64,000 bases of DNA from Gordonia sp. OPL2. Its GTDB lineage: Bacteria; Actinomycetota; Actinomycetes; Mycobacteriales; Mycobacteriaceae. The stretch is from positions 1 through 64,000 of the forward strand of contig NZ_RKME01000008.1 in the NCBI RefSeq assembly GCF_003797825.1, given 5' to 3'. Below are positions 1 to 7,244 of the stretch, one piece after another. The notes under the pieces were generated by a model. The model was not told the origin of the DNA. It did no database searches and saw nothing but the letters and a program-made list of their open reading frames with translations. The translations under genes and the position numbers were made by a program. Every line of letters starts with the position of its first letter. The first letter of the stretch is position 1.

Positions 1-120
1 CCATCGAACCCCGAGACGTCGCCTAACCAAACACCGGCCAACCAGGGTCGCAACCACCGACCCCATTCCAGCATGCCCCAGGGGGTCAGCTACCCAACTC
101 ACCTCACCGAACTCTTCGGA

Positions 121-265
121 TCAGGGACCACCTGGTGGGTGACGCTCGCAAGCTCGCTCCTCAGGGACCACCTGGTGGGTGACGCTCGCAAGCTCGCTCC
201 TCAGGGATCACTTACACCGGTCCCTGAGGAGCCTCGCGAGGAACGAGCGAGGCGTCACGAAGGGT
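121..265. repeat. Intergenic repeat cluster (GAGGAGCGAG family), two tandem units plus one inverted unit
   Basis: Positions 121-160 and 161-200 are an exact 40-bp tandem duplication. Each holds the minus-orientation core GACGCTCGCAAGCTCGCTCC followed by TCAGGGA. A plus-orientation copy follows at about 219-265 (TCCCTGAGGAG to GTCACGAAGGG), so the cluster can fold into a long hairpin. The same family recurs at about 33904, 39169, 44570 and 55703. No gene is convincing in bases 1-323; apart from this cluster I see nothing there. Confidence 0.85.
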
Positions 266-323
266 TCGTCTGTTCTGTGGTGTGGACGTGCGGAACGAAG
301 CGCCGGCGAAGTGGCTCGAAGGG

Positions 324-1178
324 TCACACCCGGGTCGACGCCGCCACGATCGCGTCGGCGACCGCGGCCGGCTCGTCCAGCGAGACGAAGGTGCGTGCGC
401 CCGGAACGTCGATGAAACGCGAGTCGCCGAAGACGGCGGCGAACCGACGCCCGTGCTCGGGGGTGAAGCAGCGGTCGTCGGCGCCCCAGACCATCGTCAC
501 CGGGAGCGTCACCCGCGACATCCGAGGCGTGACCGCGGCCAGTTCGGCGGGATCGATCTTCTTCAGAAAGGCGATGAGGTCGTCACGAATCCGGGCGTCG
601 GTGCGCAGTGGCTGAAACACCGACCAGGTGAGGTCGGGGTCGGGGTGGGCGAGCAGGAGACCGACGCCGAGCGGCGAATGCCGCAGAGCGCGGAATCGCA
701 TGGATTCGATCAGCGGCTTGAGCAGAGGGCGCTGACGCAGTAGCGCGAACAGCAACCGGAACGGCTGCGGTGGGAACAGGTCGAACGCATCGCAGTTGGT
801 GAAGACGAGCGCACGGACGAACTCGGGGTCGGCGTCGAGCGCGAATTGGGTGACCGCGCCGCCGGTGTCGTTGGCCACCAACGTCGCGTCGGAGAGATTC
901 AGTTCCGCGACGAACTCACGCACGAGGGTCGCCGCGCCGCGCGGGCTGCGGTCGGCCTGGGAACCCCAGGGGATGTGATGCGATCCCAACGGGAGTGTCG
1001 GTGCGTAACAGCGATATCCGGCGTCGGCCAGCAGTTCGGCGACGGGTTGCCACAGGCGGTGGTCGACCGCGACGCCGTGTACGAAGACGACCGGTGGGTG
1101 GTCCGAGTCCTCCGGTCCGTAGGTCGCGTACTCGATGGTGCCGGAGGGGAGTGTGATGGTCGTGATCGTCGCGGTCAT
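324..1178 (-). CDS. Alpha/beta-hydrolase fold protein with atypical catalytic residues
   Basis: A 284-residue single-domain alpha/beta hydrolase. The oxyanion motif VHGVAVDH lies near residue 35. The nucleophile elbow reads ANDTGG, placing Asp where serine hydrolases have Ser; Asp nucleophiles are known in haloalkane-dehalogenase-like members. The C-terminal segment where the catalytic His is expected reads GARTFVSLDEP, with no His. The substrate therefore cannot be guessed, and the protein may not be a classical esterase. No signal peptide is visible, so it is probably cytoplasmic. ATG 1178 is preferred; an in-frame GTG lies two codons upstream at 1184. It is transcribed divergently from the TetR gene 66 bp away, a common arrangement for a regulator and its target. 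Confidence 0.8.
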   Translation of the reverse strand: MTATITTITLPSGTIEYATYGPEDSDHPPVVFVHGVAVDHRLWQPVAELLADAGYRCYAPTLPLGSHHIPWGSQADRSPRGAATLVREFVAELNLSDATLVANDTGGAVTQFALDADPEFVRALVFTNCDAFDLFPPQPFRLLFALLRQRPLLKPLIESMRFRALRHSPLGVGLLLAHPDPDLTWSVFQPLRTDARIRDDLIAFLKKIDPAELAAVTPRMSRVTLPVTMVWGADDRCFTPEHGRRFAAVFGDSRFIDVPGARTFVSLDEPAAVADAIVAASTRV

Positions 1179-1250
1179 GGTCACGTGGCCTTTCGATTAG
1201 GCTGATCGTCAACTTACGAACACTTGGTATGAAAGTTACGTGCAACCTGT

Positions 1251-1853
1251 ATGAAAGTCAATCGTCGTACGCAGGCGGAACGGACCGCCGCCACCCGGTC
1301 AGCGCTCATCGGTGCGGGCCGCACCCTCTTCGGTGAGCACGGCTACGCCGCCGTCGGGACGCAGGCCATCGTCGACGCCGCCGGGGTGACGCGCGGCGCG
1401 CTCTATCACCAATTCGACGACAAGAAGGGTCTGTTCACCGCGGTCTACGACCACGTCGAGCAGGACATCACGGCGGAGATCGCTGATCGAGTCGGCGAGC
1501 TCGCACTCACCGATCCGGTCGCGGCACTCAAGGCCGGAGTCCGCGTGTTCCTGGAGCGCGTGACCGACCCGGCCCTGCATCAGATCTCGTTGGTCGACGC
1601 GCCGTCGGTCCTCGGGTGGAGCGAGTGGCGGGCCCGTGGTGAGGAGTTCGGATTCGCCCTCATCGAAGGCATCCTGCAGGCGGCGATCGCGGTCGGCCAG
1701 ATCGAGGACCAGCCGGTGCGTCCGATCGCTCACGTCGCGATCGGGGCGCTCGACGAGTCGGCGCTGTATGTGGCGGCGGCCGACGACAAGGATGCCGCCA
1801 CCGCCGAGGTACTCGTCGTGCTCGACCGGATCATCGACTCGTTCGTGGGGTGA
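1251..1853 (+). CDS. TetR/AcrR family transcriptional regulator
   Basis: A 200-residue regulator. The N-terminal helix-turn-helix (about residues 12-60) carries the typical GVTRGALYHQFDDKKGLFTAV recognition-helix and turn pattern. The C-terminal ligand domain is not informative. It is divergent from the hydrolase gene at 324-1178, which is its likely target. The short gap contains a direct repeat TATGAAAGT at 1228-1236 and 1250-1258, spaced 22 bp apart; the second copy runs into the start codon, so autoregulation is plausible (inference). A cobalamin riboswitch begins soon after the stop, so the gene is separate from the B12 operon. Confidence 0.88.
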   Translation: MKVNRRTQAERTAATRSALIGAGRTLFGEHGYAAVGTQAIVDAAGVTRGALYHQFDDKKGLFTAVYDHVEQDITAEIADRVGELALTDPVAALKAGVRVFLERVTDPALHQISLVDAPSVLGWSEWRARGEEFGFALIEGILQAAIAVGQIEDQPVRPIAHVAIGALDESALYVAAADDKDAATAEVLVVLDRIIDSFVG

Positions 1854-1914
1854 GCGAGGGGCGCACGGCCTCGCGTGGCGATGCAGCCCGATCCGGGCAA
1901 TCTGGACGCGACCG

Positions 1915-2070
1915 GTGCGCGGTAAGGTGACGGCGGCCGCTCTGCGGCACCGATCGTCGAGGGAATCCGGTGCGAATCCGGAACTGACGCGCAACGGTGA
2001 GTGCTCTGCCCTGGTTCGGGCAGGGGGCGAGTCCGATTACTGGATCGATCGGGTCAGGTTCACCTGGGCT
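1915..2070 (+). promoter_or_regulatory. Cobalamin (B12) riboswitch upstream of the btuFCD-like operon
   Basis: The leader contains the conserved B12-box core at about 1961-1996 (GGGAATCCGGTGCGAATCCG followed by GAACTGACGCGCAACGGT). A distal GAGTCCG lies near 2029 and a G-rich stem between them. This is the canonical cobalamin riboswitch signature. It ends about 40 bp before the binding-protein start at 2107, as expected for B12-repressed translation or transcription of an importer. The outer boundaries are approximate. Confidence 0.93.
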
Positions 2071-2106
2071 CCGCGAGTGAGCTCATGACCAGAAAGTTCT
2101 GCACTT

Positions 2107-3168
2107 ATGCGCATGTCAGCGACCCGCTGCGCCATCGTCCTCGCCGCCTCGGCGCTCGTGTTCTCCGGATGCGGCAGTACGGACTCCGACTCCGACGACG
2201 GGTCGTCGGCCGGTGCGGGTGCCGGTGGCTATCCGCTGAGTATCGAGAACTGTGGGCGCACCGTCACCGTCGATGGCCCGCCGGAGCGGGTGGTATCGCT
2301 CAATCAGGCGTCCACCGAGATCCTCTTGTCTCTCGGACTCGCCGACCGGATGGTGGGCACCGCGACCTGGACCGACCCGGTGCGGGAGAACCTCGCCGCC
2401 GCCAACGCATCGGTGCCTCGCCTTGCCGACACGAAGCCGTCCCTCGAGACCGTTCTGAACGCGGAGCCGGACTTCGTCACCGCTTCGTTCGGCTCGTCCA
2501 TCGGCGACGGCGGGACGGCCGGGCGGGACCAGTACGAGAAACTCGGTCTGCCGACCTATCTCTCGCCCACCGACAACGGGTGCTCGGGCCAGGTGTCGTC
2601 GGCGTCCAATGCCGATGGTGCGCGCACAACGCCCTACAGCATGGACAGCGTGTATCAGGAGATCCGGGATCTCGCTGCGATCTTCGATGTCCGTGACCGC
2701 GGTGAGAAGTTCGTCGGCGAGTTGCAGGACCGCTACGCGAAGGCGTCGGGCTCGACCGATGCGAAGGGAGTGTCGCTGGCGTACTGGTTCGCCGACACCA
2801 ACACCCCGTACATGGCCGGGTGTTGCGGCTCGTCCGGCGCGATCACGAAGGCGGTCGGCGCGACGAACGTCTTCGCCGACACCACCGACGAGTGGCCGCA
2901 GGTGACGTGGGAGACGGTCGCCGACCGAAATCCGACGGCCATCGTGATGGCGGACCTGAGCCGACGAAGCATCGACGGCGATGCACTCGAGAGCAAGATC
3001 GCGTTCCTCGAGTCCAATCCGGTCACCTCCCAGATGCAGGCTGTGCGCGAGAAGCGCTACATCATCGTCAATGGCGCGGACATGAATCCGACCATCCGTA
3101 CCGTCGACGGTGTGGAAAAGGTCTCCGCCGCACTCCAGAAGTGGAATCTAGCCACGCCGCAATCATGA
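2107..3168 (+). CDS. btuF: Cobalamin-type ABC transporter substrate-binding lipoprotein (copy 1)
   Basis: A 353-residue extracellular binding protein. The signal peptide ends in a lipobox (VFSGC near residue 21), predicting a membrane-anchored lipoprotein. The mature part is a class III periplasmic-binding fold with the ASTEILLSLGL segment typical of BtuF/FepB-like proteins and a distinctive YMAGCC motif near residue 237. A cobalamin riboswitch sits directly upstream and a permease and ATPase follow, so B12 or another corrinoid is the best substrate guess. The closest-looking actinobacterial families are sometimes annotated as F420-0 or iron-siderophore binders, but the riboswitch argues for B12. 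The stop overlaps the permease start (ATGA). A close paralogue lies at 5070-6128. Confidence 0.85.
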   Translation: MRMSATRCAIVLAASALVFSGCGSTDSDSDDGSSAGAGAGGYPLSIENCGRTVTVDGPPERVVSLNQASTEILLSLGLADRMVGTATWTDPVRENLAAANASVPRLADTKPSLETVLNAEPDFVTASFGSSIGDGGTAGRDQYEKLGLPTYLSPTDNGCSGQVSSASNADGARTTPYSMDSVYQEIRDLAAIFDVRDRGEKFVGELQDRYAKASGSTDAKGVSLAYWFADTNTPYMAGCCGSSGAITKAVGATNVFADTTDEWPQVTWETVADRNPTAIVMADLSRRSIDGDALESKIAFLESNPVTSQMQAVREKRYIIVNGADMNPTIRTVDGVEKVSAALQKWNLATPQS

Positions 3169-4256
3169 ACGCGCCCGTAGCCGAATCAGATGCCTCGACC
3201 GGATCGCCTGGGGCGGCACGAGGGCGCAGACCGCTGACCGAATCGACGACCGTCCTCGCCGGAACCCTCGTCGGCGGGATGGTCGTGCTGGTGCTGTCGA
3301 TCGCGGTGACCGTCACCATCGGGCCCGCGAACCTGTCTGTGCGGGACGTGTATGCGGCGATTCTCGACCACTGGGGGATCGGGAACTCGGGATTGACCCG
3401 TCTGCAGGACGGCATCGTCTGGGAGTTGCGACTACCTCGGACGTTGCTCGCCGCCGTGTGTGGTGCGGGACTCGCCCTCTGTGGTGCGATCATGCAGTCG
3501 CTTCTGCGCAACCCGCTGGCCGATCCGTTCGTGCTCGGTATCTCCTCGGGTGCCTCGACCGGCGCCGTGTCGGTCGCGGTGCTCGGCGTCGGTGGTGGTC
3601 TGCTCTCGTTGTCCACCGGCGCCTTCGTCGGTGCAGTGGTGGCCTTCGTGGCGGTCATCGCGCTGGCCGCCGGTGCGGGTGGTGGAACCGCGAAGGTCAT
3701 CCTCGCGGGAGTCGCAGGGACACAGCTGTTCTCCGCGCTCACGTCGTTCATCGTGATGTCGTCGGCCGACGCCGAGCAGACTCGTGGTGTCTTGTTCTGG
3801 CTACTCGGTTCACTCAGCGGCGCCGACTGGACCGACGTCGTACTCTGCGGGGCCGTCACGCTCTTCGGCATCGTCGTGTGCCTGGCCGTGTCGTCGTCGT
3901 TGGACGCGTTCACATTCGGCAACTCGGCAGCGGCGTCGCTGGGCGTGTCGGTCCGACGGATTCGGATCGTGCTGCTGACGGTGACGGCGCTGATCACCGC
4001 GTCGCTGGTGAGCGCGGCGGGCGCCATCGGATTCGTCGGACTGGTCCTGCCGCATGCGGCTCGGTTCCTCGTCGGCCCGCGCCACGGTCGGCTGCTGCCT
4101 GCGACCGCACTGATCGGTGCGATCTTCATGGTGTGGGTCGACGCAGTGGCCCGGACGCTGTTCGCGCCGCAGGAGATCCCGGTCGGTGTGGTGACAGCAC
4201 TGGTCGGGGTTCCGGCGTTCGCCCTGATCCTCTTCCGGATGCGAGGTACCCCGTGA
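3165..4256 (+). CDS. btuC: Cobalamin-type ABC transporter permease (FecCD/BtuC family)
   Basis: A 363-residue polytopic membrane protein of the FecCD/BtuC family. It has about ten hydrophobic segments and the family signatures RLPRTLLAAVCGAGLALCGA near residue 90 and GAIGFVGLVLPHAARFLVGP near residue 290. The start ATG at 3165 overlaps the binding-protein stop. A longer upstream reading frame exists but is antisense-like and overlaps btuF, so it is rejected. It forms the transmembrane channel that takes substrate from the lipoprotein. The ATPase follows after 25 bp. Regulation is shared with the operon through the upstream riboswitch. Confidence 0.9.
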   Translation: MNAPVAESDASTGSPGAARGRRPLTESTTVLAGTLVGGMVVLVLSIAVTVTIGPANLSVRDVYAAILDHWGIGNSGLTRLQDGIVWELRLPRTLLAAVCGAGLALCGAIMQSLLRNPLADPFVLGISSGASTGAVSVAVLGVGGGLLSLSTGAFVGAVVAFVAVIALAAGAGGGTAKVILAGVAGTQLFSALTSFIVMSSADAEQTRGVLFWLLGSLSGADWTDVVLCGAVTLFGIVVCLAVSSSLDAFTFGNSAAASLGVSVRRIRIVLLTVTALITASLVSAAGAIGFVGLVLPHAARFLVGPRHGRLLPATALIGAIFMVWVDAVARTLFAPQEIPVGVVTALVGVPAFALILFRMRGTP

Positions 4257-4281
4257 CCGATCGTGGTCGGAGGTACTGCTG

Positions 4282-5076
4282 ATGCCTCTGCACGCCAAGC
4301 ACATCGGCTGGAGCCGAGGCGGGAGCCTGGTCCTCGACGGGGTGACCGTCGAGCCGCATCCCGGCGAGACCATCGGACTTCTCGGCCCGAACGGGTCGGG
4401 CAAGTCGTCGCTCCTCGGCGTCCTCGCCGGCGTTCACCGGCCGGACTCCGGCCACGTGTTGCTGAACGACACCGACATCCGTTCCCTCCGTCGGCGTCAG
4501 ATCGCACGGCGCGTCGCGACCGTCGAGCAGCAGGTCGACACCGAGGTGGACATCACGGTCACCGATGTCGTCCGCCTGGGCAGGATTCCGCATCGCGGGA
4601 CATTCGGTGGCGATGACGCCGCCGACGCCTCGGCGATCGAGCAGGCGCTGCGCCACACCGGCATGCTCGACCATCGACATCGTCGGTGGCACACGCTGTC
4701 CGGCGGCGAGCGCCAACGCGTGCAGATCGCTCGTGCACTGGCTCAGGAACCCGACGAACTGCTTCTCGACGAGCCGACGAATCATCTCGACATCTCTCAT
4801 CAACTCGAGTTGCTGGCGCTGGTCTCCGCGTTGCCGATGACCAGCTACGTGGCCCTGCACGACCTCAATCTCGCGGCGATGTTCTGCGATCGCGTCGTCG
4901 TCCTGGACCGAGGATCGGTTGTGGCGATGGGCATTCCGGCGGCCGTGATCACCGAGGAACTCGTCGAGCACGTGTATTCGGTTCGGGCACAGGTCACCGT
5001 CGACGACGGGATCCCGCAGATCAACTATCGGCGGGCGGTGAGTACCCGGACGGCCGGGTCACGTTCGCGTCACTGA
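4282..5076 (+). CDS. btuD: Cobalamin-type ABC transporter ATP-binding protein
   Basis: A 264-residue ABC ATPase. Walker A is GPNGSGKSS near residue 36, the signature is LSGGERQRVQIARAL near residue 140, Walker B is LLLDEPTNHLD near residue 160, and the H-loop is ALHDLNLA. The overall pattern matches the FepC/BtuD class that pairs with FecCD permeases. A GGAGG Shine-Dalgarno lies 7 bp upstream. It is the last gene of the riboswitch-controlled operon, and its stop overlaps by 7 bp the stop of the converging second binding-protein gene. The import substrate is inferred from the riboswitch, not from this subunit. Confidence 0.92.
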   Translation: MPLHAKHIGWSRGGSLVLDGVTVEPHPGETIGLLGPNGSGKSSLLGVLAGVHRPDSGHVLLNDTDIRSLRRRQIARRVATVEQQVDTEVDITVTDVVRLGRIPHRGTFGGDDAADASAIEQALRHTGMLDHRHRRWHTLSGGERQRVQIARALAQEPDELLLDEPTNHLDISHQLELLALVSALPMTSYVALHDLNLAAMFCDRVVVLDRGSVVAMGIPAAVITEELVEHVYSVRAQVTVDDGIPQINYRRAVSTRTAGSRSRH

Positions 5077-6128
5077 CCGAATGACTGCAACCCTGCCGCC
5101 AGCTTTTCCACTGCATCGACTTCCCGGATGCCGGGATCGAGTTCGGAACCGCTGAGCACCACGTATCGCTGACCACGGACGGCATCGAGCCGACTCGTCA
5201 CCGGGTTCGAGGCCAAGAACGCCTTCTTCGTGTCCAGCGAATCTCCCTCGATGCGCTTGCGGCTGAGGTCGCCCAGCACGAGGACAGACGGATTGCGGTC
5301 GGCGACCGATTCCCAGCTCACCTCCGGCCAGTCCTCCCGAGCATCGGCGAACACGTTGGTGGTACCGGTCTCGTTCGCGTACAGCCCTGGAGCGGAACAA
5401 CATCCGGCCATGTACGGGGTGTCGATACCGGAGAACCAGAACGCGATCGTCGGGGACTGCCCGTCGGGCACCGCCTCTGCGGCCTGCGCGGTCGCCGCAT
5501 CCATCCGACCCCGCAGCTCGGAAACCAGAGCGGCGCCACGATCGCGGACATCGAAGATGGCGGCGAGTTCCCGGATCTCCTGATACAGGGTGTCGATGGT
5601 CAGCGGCGCGGTGCGGGTCACCGTCTCGCCGTCGACCGTGGCATCGACACACACCGACGGCGACTGGTAGGTCGGTACTCCCAGCTGTGCGAATGGCGCG
5701 CGATCGGCGACGACACCGGGAGTGAACGTATGTGCGCTCGCCGACGTCACCAGATCGGGATCGGTGGCGAGCACCGTCTCCAGCGACGGGTCGTTGTCTG
5801 CCAGCCTCGGCACCTGTGCGTTCGCCGCGGCCAGCTGGGGAAGAACCGGGTCGAACCAGGTGGACGTCCCGACCATCCTGTCCTGGAGGCCGAGTGACAA
5901 CAGGATCTCGGTGGAACTCTGGTAGAGCGACACGGTGCGTTGCGGAGGCCCGTCGAAGGTGACCTTCTCGCCGCAGTTCTCGATCGTCAGAGGGTAGGTC
6001 GTCGCACCGGTGGCCTCGAGATCGGGTGTGCTCGGAGTACTTGTGGAGTCGTCCGAGGCGCCGCATCCGGTCAGGAGCAACTGCATCGAACAGGCGATGG
6101 CGGGGACGACCTTGGACCAGCGGGGCAC
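5070..6128 (-). CDS. Cobalamin-type ABC transporter substrate-binding lipoprotein (copy 2, orphan)
   Basis: A paralogue of the protein at 2107-3168. It shares the PLTIENCG, STEILLSLGL, IREL-AAIFDVRDRG and TPYMAGCC segments. I place the start at GTG 6128: it follows a GAAGAAGG Shine-Dalgarno at suitable spacing and gives a compact signal peptide ending in lipobox LLTGC. The upstream ATG at 6209 lies inside the riboswitch and would add 27 unlikely residues. Length is about 352 residues. It has its own cobalamin riboswitch and no linked permease or ATPase, so it probably feeds the neighbouring BtuCD or another transporter (inference). Confidence 0.85.
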   Translation of the reverse strand: MPRWSKVVPAIACSMQLLLTGCGASDDSTSTPSTPDLEATGATTYPLTIENCGEKVTFDGPPQRTVSLYQSSTEILLSLGLQDRMVGTSTWFDPVLPQLAAANAQVPRLADNDPSLETVLATDPDLVTSASAHTFTPGVVADRAPFAQLGVPTYQSPSVCVDATVDGETVTRTAPLTIDTLYQEIRELAAIFDVRDRGAALVSELRGRMDAATAQAAEAVPDGQSPTIAFWFSGIDTPYMAGCCSAPGLYANETGTTNVFADAREDWPEVSWESVADRNPSVLVLGDLSRKRIEGDSLDTKKAFLASNPVTSRLDAVRGQRYVVLSGSELDPGIREVDAVEKLAAGLQSFGQ

Positions 6129-6194
6129 GGCAGCTGCCTTCTTCAGGGGCCCGTGCGCGGGGCCCGTGGACAGGGTTCGGCTCGTCGAGACACC

Positions 6195-6315
6195 GCATCC
6201 CGGAGGCATTCGGACTCGGGGACACCCATACCGTTGCGCGTCAGTTCCGGATTCTCACCGGATTCCCCTGCCGGGACCGGCTCACTGTAGCAAGTCGGAC
6301 AAGGCCCGCTTCGTC
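6195..6315 (-). promoter_or_regulatory. Second cobalamin riboswitch, upstream of the orphan binding protein
   Basis: Read on the minus strand, about 6270 down to 6224 contains GGGGAATCCGGTGAGAATCC followed by GGAACTGACGCGCAACGGT, then GAGTCCG near 6213. This is the B12-box core and distal motif of a cobalamin riboswitch. It controls the converging binding-protein gene that starts at 6128. Boundaries are approximate. Confidence 0.92.
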
Positions 6316-6323
6316 GTCCGCGG

Positions 6324-7244
6324 TCACCGTTCGAGCGCGGATCGATCCCAGCCGCCGGCGTCGGCGGCCGCCACGTAGGTGCTCTGCAGGAACTCGAGGA
6401 GCAGGGCATCGGGGTCGGCGGCCTCGCGAACGGCCGTGTACGGCAGCAGGAACTCGCCGAGCGACTCGTCGAAGGATGCGGCGTCGGGGCCGACCCGAGC
6501 CGCACGGAACCCGTCGGGTTCGGGATACGCGTACGAGTAGAAGCTGCCCTCGCCGTCCGGGCCTGGCCAGTATCCGGCGCTGCTGACCTCGTGCGAATAC
6601 GCCTCCCACATCACGTGCGGACCGCAGTTGGGCGCTCCACCGGGATGCTTCGGTGCGGATCGACCCGAGAAACGGGTGACGGCGAGATCGCAGGCACCCC
6701 AGAAGAAGTGGGATGGACTCACCTTGCCGACATAGCACGATCGGAACTCGTCGAAGACGCGATTCATCTGAACAAGGGCGAGCCAGAACCGGTGCACCGC
6801 GTCGGCGTCGTAGGCGACGTGATCGCGGTCGGCGTCGAACGGGATGGCGTCGGGTATCTCGACCGGCATGGTCCAGATGTCCGTCTGCAGACCCAGCTCG
6901 TCGAGCATGTCCATGACATCGCGATAGAAGTCGGCGATCGGGCGTTCGCGCAGCGGCAGGGAGCGCTCCCGGCCGTCGGTGGTGGTGATGACCAGACGGT
7001 GGTCGACGAAGTCGAGGTCGATCGTGAAACCACGACTGCCATACGGGACGAGGCCGGTGGTCAGTCCGCGACTCGAGACGTACAGGACGACGTTCCACCA
7101 GTGACTCATGAGCGCGGTGTTGGCCATCCGGACCTTACCCACGATCTGCGTCATCAGTTGGAGGGTGTCCCGCGTCTGGGACCACTCCTCGACCGGTATC
7201 GCCGGCCACGCCGACTCGGGCGTCGAGATCTGCGCTCCTGACAT
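6324..7244 (-). CDS. DUF5996 family protein
   Basis: A 306-residue protein resembling DUF5996, recognised from the N-terminal W-x-T-x-x-T-L-Q-L-x-T-Q-I-V-G-K stretch, the HWWNVVLYVSSRGLTT segment and the C-terminal FFWGACDLAVTRFSG block. No function is known for the family. The reading frame extends further upstream, but the ATG at 7244 overlaps the stop of the preceding choline-oxidase-type gene (ATGA), so that start is preferred. It is the last gene of the bet operon, which suggests co-expression with choline-to-betaine conversion. No membrane segment or signal peptide is evident. Confidence 0.78.
   Translation of the reverse strand: MSGAQISTPESAWPAIPVEEWSQTRDTLQLMTQIVGKVRMANTALMSHWWNVVLYVSSRGLTTGLVPYGSRGFTIDLDFVDHRLVITTTDGRERSLPLRERPIADFYRDVMDMLDELGLQTDIWTMPVEIPDAIPFDADRDHVAYDADAVHRFWLALVQMNRVFDEFRSCYVGKVSPSHFFWGACDLAVTRFSGRSAPKHPGGAPNCGPHVMWEAYSHEVSSAGYWPGPDGEGSFYSYAYPEPDGFRAARVGPDAASFDESLGEFLLPYTAVREAADPDALLLEFLQSTYVAAADAGGWDRSALER

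Noticed and set aside
2820..3164. N-terminal extension of the BtuC permease
   Set aside because: It overlaps the btuF 3' end in another frame with a basic low-complexity sequence; ATG 3165 overlaps the btuF stop.
6129..6209. Upstream ATG (6209) for the second B12 binding protein
   Set aside because: It lies within the riboswitch 3' part and gives a polar 27-residue extension before the signal peptide. GTG 6128 has a proper Shine-Dalgarno.
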